A stretch of 11,605 nt of DNA from Nitrososphaerota archaeon (GTDB taxonomy: Archaea > Thermoproteota > Nitrososphaeria > Nitrososphaerales > JAHFOH01): contig JAHFOH010000002.1 in NCBI GenBank assembly GCA_023266955.1, positions 1 through 11,605 of the forward strand, written 5' to 3'. This document shows, piece by piece, positions 4,819 to 11,605 of the stretch. Every line of letters starts with the position of its first letter. Positions within the stretch are counted from its first letter, which is position 1. A program made the position numbers and the translations under genes. Under the pieces are notes generated by a model. It did not search any database and was not told the origin of the DNA. It saw nothing but the letters and a program-made list of their open reading frames with translations.

Positions 4819-4869
4819 AGCACGGGGTCGCGGGATCGAAACCCGCCCGAGGCTTCTACGCGACCTAGT

Positions 4870-5253
4870 TCACTTACTAGGTTGGACCCTTGGCACTTCC
4901 CTAATCGCCACCACCGCTAAGACTAACGTGATGGCGAATATCAGGACCGCATTAATCCCGTGGGCCGCCAAGAATAATCGGTCGGTAGTTGGGACTGGGT
5001 CAATCTGCGTTCCGAGAACTTCGGCTTGAATCGCGGTCAATACGAATAGGAGAATGCCTCCCCAGCGGAGTAACCTGGAGGGCGGCTTCGTCCGCCAGAG
5101 AATTATGGCTGCAATTAGGGCTAGGCCTGGGATCCAATGACCGAGGAATATGTGGTCATTGCTAGTACGGTCTATGAGCATAGCACCACCCAGTATCATC
5201 TTCACATAGATGAAGCCAGAGACTACCAATGCCGCTATGCCGGCGACCCTCAA
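4870..5253 (-). CDS. Small four-helix membrane protein, unknown
   Basis: The 127-residue protein has four hydrophobic segments at about 3-27, 36-54, 61-80 and 92-118, with short charged loops (RTKPPSRLLR between the second and third) and a polar tail. No family motif is recognised; the pattern resembles small integral membrane proteins of the DoxX or DUF type but this is only a general likeness. The start is TTG 5253, which follows an in-frame TAG directly, so the frame cannot extend further; a weak TTATC box at 5274-5278 would make it leaderless. It diverges from the F420 pair, with a strong hairpin in between. Confidence 0.6.
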   Translation of the reverse strand: MRVAGIAALVVSGFIYVKMILGGAMLIDRTSNDHIFLGHWIPGLALIAAIILWRTKPPSRLLRWGGILLFVLTAIQAEVLGTQIDPVPTTDRLFLAAHGINAVLIFAITLVLAVVAIREVPRVQPSK

Positions 5254-5352
5254 CTATGTTCGCAAACTTGCCGATAAGGAAACATCATAGCCTTTCCGTG
5301 AGAATTCTTTTTTTGGCAGTTCTTACCAATGGGCGCTGTAACTAGGTAGTGA

Positions 5353-5389
5353 CTTACCGGCTAGGGCTTGACTTAGCCTCACAGGTAAG
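5353..5389. other. Two-part perfect hairpin between divergent genes
   Basis: CTTACC (5353-5358) pairs with GGTAAG (5384-5389); inside it GGCTAGG (5359-5365) pairs with CTTAGCC (5372-5378) with one G-U, around the loop GCTTGA. A 5-base TCACA bulge on the 3' side separates the stems. A competing GGTA (5345-5348)/TACC pairing lies just upstream. It may be an operator or a small structured RNA. No T-run follows, so a terminator is unlikely. Confidence 0.45.
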
Positions 5390-5408
5390 ATACGTGTCAA
5401 GGCAAAGA

Positions 5409-5418
5409 CATAATTTTT
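5409..5418 (+). promoter_or_regulatory. TATA box of the LLM gene
   Basis: CATAATTTTT is centred 26 bases before ATG 5439, as expected for a leaderless message. GAAGG lies only two to three bases before the ATG, too close for a standard ribosome site. Confidence 0.5.
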
Positions 5419-5438
5419 CATAAGTAGAGACGAAGGTC

Positions 5439-6332
5439 ATGAAGTTTGGTCTCGTCCTCCCCAGCTACGGAATAGCCGCTTCTAAGCAGAGCATCATCGA
5501 AGCCGCCAAGCTAGCTGAAAAACTCGATTATGATTCCATCTGGTCTACAGACCACATTCTACTTCCAGAGGAATATGCGAGAACTTATGGTCGCATCTAC
5601 GATGCTCTCACAACACTCGCCTTCGTCGCCGGAGTGACGGAGGAAGTGAAACTCGGAACTTCGATCCTGGTGCTGCCGATGAGAAATCCCATCGGGGTCG
5701 CTAAACAGGTTGCCACCATAGACTCGCTCTCAGGGGGAAGAATGATTCTCGGCATAGGTGCGGGATGGTTAGAGGAAGAGTTCTCATTCTTGAATGCGGA
5801 ATTTCACAAGAGGGGGACTTACATGAATGAAGCAATAAAAGCACTTAGGGTGCTATGGACTGATGCTCGTCCTTCATTCCATGGCAGTTACATCAACTTC
5901 TCCAATCCAGTCTTTGAACCTAAGCCTAAACAAAAGAATGGGCCGCCAATATGGATAGGGGGAAACTCAGCAGCTGCGATAGGCAGAGCTGCCAAACTGG
6001 GTGACGGCTGGCATCCCGTTGGATTAACACCGGACCAGCTCAAATCAGGAAAGGAGAAGATCCGAGAATTAGCTGGGGGAAGAAGCGTCTCCTTAACCTG
6101 CCGAATGACGATCGACCTAGGAAGGAAAGCGGGATTCGCATACAAATCTGCGTCAGGAGAAAGGAGGAATATCATAGGAGGTTCGCCAACACAGGCCATT
6201 AACATGATAGAAGCATACGAAAAAGCCGATGTCGAACATATGATATGCTACTTCGGCGACAAAACTAAGAAGGAAATCTTCAAGGCAGCTAAGCTATTCT
6301 CCAAAGAAGTAAAGCCTTCATTTGAAACCTAA
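5439..6332 (+). CDS. LLM-class F420-dependent oxidoreductase
   Basis: The 297-residue luciferase-like TIM-barrel protein begins MKFGLVLPSYG and keeps the family landmarks: AEKLDYDSIWSTDHI at about 26-40, TSILVLPMRNPIGVAKQVAT near 74-93, SGGRMILGIGAGWLEEEF near 98-115, PPIWIGGNSAAAIGRAAKLGDGW near 169-191. It resembles the F420-dependent LLM group (TIGR03619-like). Such enzymes transfer hydride between F420 and a substrate that cannot be read from sequence; FMN use is a less likely alternative. The next gene, 46 bases downstream on the same strand, belongs to another F420-linked family, which supports F420. It has its own TATA box. Confidence 0.85.
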   Translation: MKFGLVLPSYGIAASKQSIIEAAKLAEKLDYDSIWSTDHILLPEEYARTYGRIYDALTTLAFVAGVTEEVKLGTSILVLPMRNPIGVAKQVATIDSLSGGRMILGIGAGWLEEEFSFLNAEFHKRGTYMNEAIKALRVLWTDARPSFHGSYINFSNPVFEPKPKQKNGPPIWIGGNSAAAIGRAAKLGDGWHPVGLTPDQLKSGKEKIRELAGGRSVSLTCRMTIDLGRKAGFAYKSASGERRNIIGGSPTQAINMIEAYEKADVEHMICYFGDKTKKEIFKAAKLFSKEVKPSFET

Positions 6333-6378
6333 GCCGTAAGCAATTAATTCAGACCACAGAATTCAATGAGCGAATTAC

Positions 6379-6810
6379 GTGACTCAAGCATCTGCATCAG
6401 TGGCAGTATTTCTAAGTGAGGCAAGAGTCGCAAGACTCGCGACTGCAGACCAGTGGCGAAAACCGCACGTCGTTCCCATCTGCTATGTATATGACGGTCG
6501 AAGTTTTTTCACCGCTTTAGATCGGAAGCCGAAGAAAGTGCCGGGGCATAAGCTGAAAAGAGTCAGAAATATTTTGGAGAACCAAAATGTCTCGTTAGTC
6601 GTGGACGAATACGATGAAGACTGGAGCAGGCTTAGATACGTAATAGTTAACGGCAAAGCCACCTTACTACGAAGCGGTGCAGAACATGAGAAAGCTATTG
6701 TTTTACTCAATCAGAAATATGCGCAGTATAGCAAAATGCGTTTGACGGAGTTGAAGACTTCGGTGATCAAGATTCAACCTCACAAAATAATTTCTTGGGG
6801 AAAATTCTGA
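6379..6810 (+). CDS. PPOX-class F420-dependent protein, Rv0121-like
   Basis: The 143-residue split-barrel flavin/deazaflavin-binding protein shows the Rv0121-type family (TIGR03668) landmarks: EARVARLATAD at 14-24, KPHVVPICYVYDG at 28-40, LDRKPKK at 47-53, LKRVRNI at 59-65 and VDEYDEDWSRLRYVIVNGKA at 75-94. Family members are predicted to bind F420 and reduce unidentified substrates. The start is GTG 6379, the first start after the in-frame TGA at 6367, and it leads straight into the family's N-terminal helix. No separate promoter is obvious, so it is probably cotranscribed with the LLM gene. Confidence 0.88.
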   Translation: MTQASASVAVFLSEARVARLATADQWRKPHVVPICYVYDGRSFFTALDRKPKKVPGHKLKRVRNILENQNVSLVVDEYDEDWSRLRYVIVNGKATLLRSGAEHEKAIVLLNQKYAQYSKMRLTELKTSVIKIQPHKIISWGKF

Positions 6811-6869
6811 CCCCATAGACAGCAAAATAGCAAATTTTCCGATTTTTGGCAATCCAGATGGGCTCGTGG

Positions 6870-6876
6870 TTAAATA
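6870..6876 (+). promoter_or_regulatory. TATA box of the HTH/ATP-cone/NrdD-like gene
   Basis: TTAAATA is centred 29 bases before ATG 6902, placing the transcript start within a few bases of the start codon. Confidence 0.6.
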
Positions 6877-6889
6877 CTTTTGACAAAAG
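6877..6889 (+). promoter_or_regulatory. Near-palindrome behind the TATA box, candidate operator
   Basis: CTTTTGACAAAAG has fully complementary arms (CTTTT/AAAAG around GAC). It directly follows the TATA box, where bound protein would block transcription. GACAAAAGAAT (6882-6892) matches GTCAAAAGAAT (9131-9141) before nrdJ at 10 of 11 bases. Confidence 0.45.
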
Positions 6890-6901
6890 AATGGCGATTC
6901 T

Positions 6902-8998
6902 ATGCAGCCAGCCACGAGAAGAGTCAAGACAATTTACTCAGTTATCGCATCGCCGAATAGATTAGAAATCCTCCGCATCCTGAACACTAAGGGTCCATTA
7001 AGCTATTCGGAACTCAAAACTCTTGCTGGCTTCAAATCCAAGAAGGAATCAGGAAAATTCGCCTACCACCTGAGAAAACTAGTAAGGCAGATGCTGGTAA
7101 CGCTAAATAGAGCGGAGAGAAGATACATAGTCACCAATCTCGGTAGACTCATACTCAATCTCACTAGGCAGATTGAAGAGCAAACGGTTCTAGAGACCGG
7201 GAAACTCTATGTAAGAACCACCCACCACACCATGGAGGAATTCAACTCCGACAAGATCCTACAATCTCTCGTAAAAGAAGCTGGAATGCCCGTCGAACTG
7301 GCGCAAAAGATAACCAGCGAGGCAGAGGCAAGATTATACAAGTTCGAAACGAACTACCTCACAGGCCCTCTCATCAGAGAAATGGTTAACGCTCTTCTTA
7401 TTGAGCATGGTTACGAGGAATACAGACACAAGCTTACAAGACTAGGGCTCCCGGTCTACGATGTCACCGAGCTCATAAACAGAGTGGGAGATACCTCCGA
7501 AAGCATCGAAACTGTTTTTGCACAAACGGCGCAGGCAGTATTCGCGGAATATCTCCTTCTCGCCCAGCTTCAGAAAGATGTCGCTGACGCTCACCTTGCT
7601 GGCGACATAAACATCTCGAACATAGGCGCCTGGGGTCTAATGCCTGACACACTCTTCTTCGACCTCACCTCAATACAAACAGGAGGAGTAAACCTAGCAA
7701 ACAAACTCATTACCATACCAAGGATATCCGCACCATCCAATCTTGAGGAGGCCTCATCAGCGTTTGTAGTTTTGACATCACTTCTGAGTAGAGAAGTTTC
7801 CTGCGAAGTCTCCTTTGAAAATTACCTCCCTTACTTCGCTAAGTACGCCTCGGACAGGACGGCGGAGGAGCTTCGGAAGGTTCTCAAGAGAACCTTCATG
7901 CTAGTTCCTCCCTCAGTCAACCAAGGATACGGCAAACCGGCGATATCCATACAGCTTGCGGAGCCGAGAAATGAGGCAGATCTAGACGACGCCCTAGTTG
8001 GAAGAGTTGTAGGCGCCACAATCGACGCCTATAGGGAATATGTTGAGACAACACCCGTCCCCCAGATTAGACTTGTCTGCTCGCTATCTCAGAGGCTGCA
8101 AAATCCTGAAGTGATTAAAGCGCTGGCTTCTGCAGCGCAAGCAGGCGGTGCAGTGGCTCTACAAGCAAAGACCAAATTTACTAGGGCATACTCAGGCTTG
8201 AAGAAGACGCTCTCGACAACCGAGGTTGAGGCGGACAGCATCTTCCTGCTGCACTCACTATCACTCAATTTACCGAGGCTCGCCTACGAATCGAATAGGG
8301 ATGAAACTTACTTTAGGGCAAAACTTGCCCTACTTCTCCAAACCTGCGTCACAGCACTTTCCACTAGAAGGAAGATCATCCAGGACTCCATCAAGAAGGG
8401 CCTCCTGCCGACACTCGCTCTCAACTCTGGTGTGAGTTCAACCCAGTATATCCCACTGATAGTTAACCTGGTTGGCTTGCAGGAAGCAATCTCGAACCTT
8501 CAGCCGGAGAAAGCCAGTGCTTCCGCTACGAGAGCACTGGGAGAAAAAATCATTGAAACAGCGGTTAGAGTTGCAGCAGATAGGTCTGAGAAGATAGGGG
8601 AGAAGGTTGGGGTCGCGATGATTAAAGATGATGCAGATGTCAGGTTCGCAACACTGGATATGGAGAAGTACGGAAGGTCAGTAGTCCCATCCAAGAGCTA
8701 CTATCCTCATTCCCAACTGCTCGAAACTGAGGCGATCGAGAAAGACGGACTGGCTGACGAATTAAACTGGTTCCTTCATGCTCTAAACGGTGGCTTTTCA
8801 GTTAGCGTTGAAGTTCCGAAAACCGCGACCGTCGCCGAGGTAGCAGAAATGATTCAGAGTGGTATGTCAAGACTAGAATTCTTCAAACTGGTCAGAAGGA
8901 CGTTTATCTGCGGAAACTGTGGCAGCAAAATGTTCACAGAGACGGGGAGATGCAAGGTCTGCAAATCGACGTCCGTCTCGTCTCATCTCGTAGAGTAG
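6902..8998 (+). CDS. Winged-HTH / ATP-cone / degenerate NrdD-like protein with zinc ribbon
   Basis: The 698-residue protein has a winged helix-turn-helix at about 6-92 (SPNRLEILRIL, YSELKTLAGF, KFAYHLRKLV), an ATP-cone at about 102-185 (EEFNSDKILQSLVKEAG), and an anaerobic ribonucleotide reductase (NrdD) body at about 200-660: AHLAGDINISNIGAWGLMPD at 230-249, LNLPRLAY at 455-462, VNLVGLQEA at 521-529. A zinc ribbon has C670, C673, C684 and C687. The glycyl radical R-V-x-G-Y motif expected after it is missing, and T250 stands where NrdD has a catalytic cysteine (C79 in phage T4); no MCCRL-like cysteine motif is seen near 420-435. It is therefore probably not a reductase. I infer a DNA-binding sensor of ATP/dATP, like NrdR in role, for the neighbouring nrdJ. 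The ATG is near-leaderless. Confidence 0.85.
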   Translation: MQPATRRVKTIYSVIASPNRLEILRILNTKGPLSYSELKTLAGFKSKKESGKFAYHLRKLVRQMLVTLNRAERRYIVTNLGRLILNLTRQIEEQTVLETGKLYVRTTHHTMEEFNSDKILQSLVKEAGMPVELAQKITSEAEARLYKFETNYLTGPLIREMVNALLIEHGYEEYRHKLTRLGLPVYDVTELINRVGDTSESIETVFAQTAQAVFAEYLLLAQLQKDVADAHLAGDINISNIGAWGLMPDTLFFDLTSIQTGGVNLANKLITIPRISAPSNLEEASSAFVVLTSLLSREVSCEVSFENYLPYFAKYASDRTAEELRKVLKRTFMLVPPSVNQGYGKPAISIQLAEPRNEADLDDALVGRVVGATIDAYREYVETTPVPQIRLVCSLSQRLQNPEVIKALASAAQAGGAVALQAKTKFTRAYSGLKKTLSTTEVEADSIFLLHSLSLNLPRLAYESNRDETYFRAKLALLLQTCVTALSTRRKIIQDSIKKGLLPTLALNSGVSSTQYIPLIVNLVGLQEAISNLQPEKASASATRALGEKIIETAVRVAADRSEKIGEKVGVAMIKDDADVRFATLDMEKYGRSVVPSKSYYPHSQLLETEAIEKDGLADELNWFLHALNGGFSVSVEVPKTATVAEVAEMIQSGMSRLEFFKLVRRTFICGNCGSKMFTETGRCKVCKSTSVSSHLVE

Positions 8999-9047
8999 CG
9001 TTCAGTCTGAAAGAGTTGACCCCCCTCCCCGTAAAGGCATCCGAAAC

Positions 9048-9054
9048 GTTATAG
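9048..9054 (+). promoter_or_regulatory. Probable TATA box of the uORF-nrdJ unit
   Basis: GTTATAGC-type box predicting a transcript start near 9078. A second, weaker candidate (AAAATTTAG, 9087-9095) lies downstream. A C-rich tract at 9019-9030 precedes it. Confidence 0.4.
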
Positions 9055-9057
9055 CAG

Positions 9058-9065
9058 AGTCAAAA
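9058..9065 (+). promoter_or_regulatory. AGTCAAAA copy 1 before nrdJ
   Basis: AGTCAAAA sits just behind the TATA box, the same place as the near-palindrome before the upstream regulator gene. A second identical copy is at 9130-9137. It could be an operator half-site; A-rich words of this size can also occur by chance. Confidence 0.35.
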
Positions 9066-9111
9066 CAAACTTACCTCGACTAGACCAAAATTTAGGGAGC
9101 TGGAGAGAGGT

Positions 9112-9216
9112 ATGATGATGTTTCAACGGAGTCAAAAGAATCGAATGTGTCTAGGTAAAATACTGCCTGGACAGCCGCTAGTCTCCCTTACTGAATACGG
9201 TGAGACACCAAAATGA
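9112..9216 (+). CDS. 34-residue ORF overlapping the nrdJ start
   Basis: ATG 9112 is preceded by a strong ribosome site (GGAGAGAGG, 9102-9110), one of the best in the window. The frame encodes 34 residues (MMMFQRSQKNRMCLGKILPG, then 14 more) and ends in TGA at 9214-9216, overlapping ATG 9213 of nrdJ in an ATGA junction typical of translational coupling. The peptide has no recognised domain. It may be a leader peptide setting nrdJ translation, a small partner protein, or a chance frame; the combination of ribosome site and four-base overlap favours translation. Confidence 0.5.
   Translation: MMMFQRSQKNRMCLGKILPGQPLVSLTEYGETPK
9130..9137 (+). promoter_or_regulatory. AGTCAAAA copy 2 before nrdJ
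   Basis: Exact copy of 9058-9065, 72 bases downstream, here inside the small ORF that precedes nrdJ. The extended GTCAAAAGAAT is the better match to 6882-6892. Confidence 0.3.
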
Positions 9217-11504
9217 CACTTACTGTTGATGATAAGACGGCGGAGGCAGAACTATACCCACCTAGCCTTGAAGATTTTTTCAAGGATGAACTGCGGGTCA
9301 GGGTCTTCCTAGACAAATACTCGCTTAAAGACGAAACCGGCAAGCCAGTTGAAAAGTCTCCGGTGGAAATGTGGAGGAGAGTCTCCCATGAGCTGGCCTC
9401 CATCGAAACGTCGGATGAAAAGAGAAGGGTCTGGGAGCGAAACTTCTACTGGCTCCTCCAAGACTTCAGGTTCGTCCCGGGTGGAAGAATCCTCTTCGGT
9501 GCTGGTCAGCGCAGACGCTCTACCCTCCTGAACTGCTACTACATCCCGATTAAGGCTGATTCCATCGAGGATATTTTTGAGTGGTGTAAAGAGGCGGCGA
9601 GAACCTACTCCTTTGGCGGAGGAGTCGGCACAGACATCACTCTACTTCGACCCAGAGGTACACCAGTCAACAACGCTGCGGTAGTATCCAGTGGATCAGT
9701 GTCCTTCATGGAGCTCTTCTCGGTTACAACCGGCACTATTGGTCAGGCTGGAAGAAGAGGAGCACTGATAATCACTACCCGAGTGGATCACCCTGATGTC
9801 CTAGATTTCATTGAAATCAAGAAGGACTTGAGGAAGGTGAATCATGCCAACATCAGCGTTCTCATCACAGACGAATTCATGAAAGCAGTAGAGAAGGATG
9901 AAATCTTTGAACTACACTTCGAAAGCGATAAGGCCAAAGTCTCGAAAAAGACTAGGGCGAGAGAAATATGGGAAAAATTGGTTAGAAATGCTAGGGATAC
10001 GGCTGAGCCAGGACTAATTTTCTGGGACACCGTAAAGCGTGAATCGCCAACTGAATATAACGGAATGGAGGTACATGGATTCAACCCATGTTCAGAGCAG
10101 TGCCTCGAAGATTACGGCTGCTGCTGCTTGGGTAGCGTTAACCTATCAGCGTTTGTGCTTGACGAATTCTCTGATAAGGCCACAATTGACTGGGAAGGCT
10201 TGGAGAAAGCTGTAAGATTCGGAGTTAGATTCCTCGATAACACCCTAGATTACAACGCAGAGAGGCATCCTCTGCCTCCGCAGAAGACGGCGTCGCTATG
10301 GTCCAGAAGGATCGGCATAGGATTCACTGGTCTGGCTGACATGCTCATCAAGCTGCGGATGAAGTATGATGAAGATGAAGCCGTTAACTTCGTTGACAAG
10401 CTGTTTGAGAGAATCAAAAACATAGCTTATGATGCTAGTTCCGATATCGCCGCGGAAAAAGGATCTTTTCCAGCGTTCGACCCGGAGAAGCATCTTTCCC
10501 AACCGTTCGTTCAGAGACTTGACCCGAAAGTCCTGGAGCGAATCCCGCAGGGTCTACGCAACGCATGCATACTTACAATCCCTCCAGTTGGTAGTGGATC
10601 CATCCTCGCAGGAACTACAAGCGGTGTCGAGCCGATTTTCGCACTGAGCTATCTGAGAAGATCTAAATCCCTTAGCCAACAAGAGTTCAAGGTATTCCAC
10701 CCCCTACTTCGAAGCTACATGCAAAAGCATGGTCTCACGCGGGAGGAGGAGTTGCCAAGCTTCTTCGTAACATCACACAAGATCAAGCCGGAACTTCGAG
10801 TTAAGATGCAAGGTGCTATGCAGAAGCACATAGACTCGAGTATCTCGTCAACAGTGAATCTACCCGAGGATATTACAACGGAAGAGGTTGGAAAAATCTA
10901 CTTCCAAGCCTGGCGGCTAGGATGTAAGGGCATAACTGTATACAGGGAGGGATCAAGAGAGGGCATTTTAGTTACCGAGCAAGCAGCGAAACAACAACCT
11001 CTGCCCGCAGTCAGCTCCCCAGCGTCGGTCACGCTGCACCCTTCGGTGACGAAACCTCCTACTACACTTGAGAGGTTGAGAATACTCAAGGGTGAAACCA
11101 TCAAACTAAAACTCTCCCAAGGCAGCCTCTACGTTACTGCAAACACCGATCAAAGCGGCTCCATCAAAGAGGTATTTGTTACACTGGGGAAGTCGGGTGG
11201 CGAAGATCTAGCTCAAGCGGAAGCATTAGGGAGACTGATCAGCCTCTATCTCCAACATGGCGGAGAATTGTCTGGTGTAATTCATACTTTGAAAGGAATT
11301 CATGGAAGATACTCCACGTTTGATAACGGTCTTCAGCTTCTATCGGTGCCGGACGCGGTTGCGAAAGCTCTCGAAATAATGTCAGGTACCTCAGTTCAGG
11401 TGGAGAGGAAGTTATCCCGTTGTCCAGACTGTGGTGACGAAACTCTCATATTCGAAAGCGGCTGTTACAAATGCACTTCTTGCGGCTTCAGCAAGTGTGA
11501 CTAG
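9213..11504 (+). CDS. nrdJ: Adenosylcobalamin-dependent (class II) ribonucleotide reductase
   Basis: The 763-residue enzyme reduces ribonucleotides to deoxyribonucleotides using a thiyl radical made with adenosylcobalamin. Catalytic residues are present: C108 (LLNCYY) and C305 (CCLGSVNL) as the redox pair, C293 and E295 in NPCSE. Other landmarks are PPVGSGSILAGTTSGVEPIF at 457-476 and GCKGITVYREGSR at 570-582. A TSCPD domain (about 620-725) and a C-terminal zinc ribbon/redox tail (C737, C740, C751, C754, C757, C762) finish the protein, as in archaeal and bacterial NrdJ. No ATP-cone precedes the N-terminal domain, so overall activity control must lie elsewhere. ATG 9213 has GGTGAG seven bases upstream and overlaps a 34-codon ORF. 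C297, C303 and C304 beside the active site are extra cysteines. Confidence 0.96.
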   Translation: MTLTVDDKTAEAELYPPSLEDFFKDELRVRVFLDKYSLKDETGKPVEKSPVEMWRRVSHELASIETSDEKRRVWERNFYWLLQDFRFVPGGRILFGAGQRRRSTLLNCYYIPIKADSIEDIFEWCKEAARTYSFGGGVGTDITLLRPRGTPVNNAAVVSSGSVSFMELFSVTTGTIGQAGRRGALIITTRVDHPDVLDFIEIKKDLRKVNHANISVLITDEFMKAVEKDEIFELHFESDKAKVSKKTRAREIWEKLVRNARDTAEPGLIFWDTVKRESPTEYNGMEVHGFNPCSEQCLEDYGCCCLGSVNLSAFVLDEFSDKATIDWEGLEKAVRFGVRFLDNTLDYNAERHPLPPQKTASLWSRRIGIGFTGLADMLIKLRMKYDEDEAVNFVDKLFERIKNIAYDASSDIAAEKGSFPAFDPEKHLSQPFVQRLDPKVLERIPQGLRNACILTIPPVGSGSILAGTTSGVEPIFALSYLRRSKSLSQQEFKVFHPLLRSYMQKHGLTREEELPSFFVTSHKIKPELRVKMQGAMQKHIDSSISSTVNLPEDITTEEVGKIYFQAWRLGCKGITVYREGSREGILVTEQAAKQQPLPAVSSPASVTLHPSVTKPPTTLERLRILKGETIKLKLSQGSLYVTANTDQSGSIKEVFVTLGKSGGEDLAQAEALGRLISLYLQHGGELSGVIHTLKGIHGRYSTFDNGLQLLSVPDAVAKALEIMSGTSVQVERKLSRCPDCGDETLIFESGCYKCTSCGFSKCD

Positions 11505-11539
11505 CAACTAGTAGTATTCTTCGGTTCAGCAGAATTCCG

Positions 11540-11605
11540 TTACAACGTCTGACCGAGGATTAAGATGGCTATTACTATGCCATAAATCCCCAGTGCCTCA
11601 CCTAG
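11540..11605 (-). CDS. atpK: A-type ATP synthase proteolipid subunit K/c (C-terminal end)
   Basis: Only the last 21 codons are in the window, from the right edge to TAA at 11542-11540: LGEALGIYGIVIAILILGQT and a final L. This is the last transmembrane helix of the c/K ring subunit, with the E-A-L-x-I-Y-G pattern holding the ion-carrying glutamate. The subunit forms the membrane rotor of the archaeal ATP synthase. The gene converges with nrdJ, with 35 bases between the two stops. The fragment is short, but the motif is characteristic. Confidence 0.75.
   Translation of the reverse strand, partial: LGEALGIYGIVIAILILGQTL

Larger units (their letters stand above)
4755..4854 (+). tRNA. tRNA-Thr(CGT) with two introns
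   Basis: The acceptor stem GCCTCGG (4755-4761) pairs with CCGAGGC (4847-4853); discriminator is T4854, CCA is not encoded. D-stem GCTC (4764-4767) pairs with GAGC after splicing; anticodon stem CGTGC (4795-4799) pairs with GCACG (4820-4824); anticodon CGT is at 4802-4804. Removing 14 bases from the D-arm and 13 from the anticodon loop leaves a normal 73-base cloverleaf. The T-loop reads ATCGAAA instead of TTCGAAT: T54 and T60 are both A, the pattern known from eukaryotic initiator tRNAs, though the G1-C72 pair and anticodon exclude an initiator. Confidence 0.88.

Noticed and set aside
6883..8998. Active anaerobic ribonucleotide reductase (nrdD)
   Set aside because: There is no glycyl radical motif, a catalytic cysteine position holds Thr, an HTH domain is fused at the front, and no nrdG activase gene is present in the window.
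9112..9193. Box C/D guide RNA starting at ATGATGA before nrdJ
   Set aside because: A CTGA box exists near 9190, but the spacing of about 70 bases is long, no internal C'/D' pair or terminal stem was found, and the ribosome site with ATGA overlap explains the start codons better.

Overview
The window looks like a chromosome segment of a TACK-lineage archaeon, probably a thermophilic member of the Nitrososphaeria/Caldarchaeales ('Aigarchaeota')/Bathyarchaeia neighbourhood; the exact lineage is inference. The grounds are a ribosomal protein L13e gene, two tRNAs each carrying two insertions (one with textbook bulge-helix-bulge splice sites), F420-type enzymes, an A-type ATP synthase proteolipid, a TRASH-domain copper regulator, and start codons that repeatedly fall about 26 nt after a TATA box (leaderless style), several of them GTG or TTG.

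Layout. 1-1385 is a copper-handling cluster: a CopA-type P1B ATPase (cut by the window edge) and a small CopT/YHS protein on the minus strand, diverging from a CopR-type Lrp/AsnC regulator with a C-terminal TRASH domain. L13e follows copR, then an insertion-bearing tRNA-Arg(TCT). 1802-3075 holds a cupin gene and a PaREP1/HEPN-like gene among several broken copies of the 3' part of tRNA-Arg. 3076-4295 has a small unknown ORF and thiL. 4352-4686 is an unknown gene apparently split by a -1 frameshift. A tRNA-Thr(CGT) with two tiny introns lies at 4755-4854, followed by a small membrane protein and an intergenic hairpin. 5439-6810 carries two predicted F420-dependent proteins (LLM oxidoreductase and a PPOX-class enzyme).

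6902-11504 is the most interesting part. A 698-residue protein joins a winged helix-turn-helix, an ATP-cone and a full NrdD-like body with a zinc ribbon, but it appears to lack the glycyl radical motif and the catalytic cysteines. Directly downstream, after a 34-codon ORF that overlaps the start by four bases, is a B12-dependent class II ribonucleotide reductase (nrdJ) that keeps its catalytic residues but has no ATP-cone. Related GTCAAAAG/GACAAAAG words sit just behind the TATA boxes of both genes. My reading (inference) is that a dead anaerobic reductase has become a nucleotide-sensing transcription factor for the active reductase. The window closes with the C-terminus of the A-type ATP synthase c/K subunit, converging on nrdJ.
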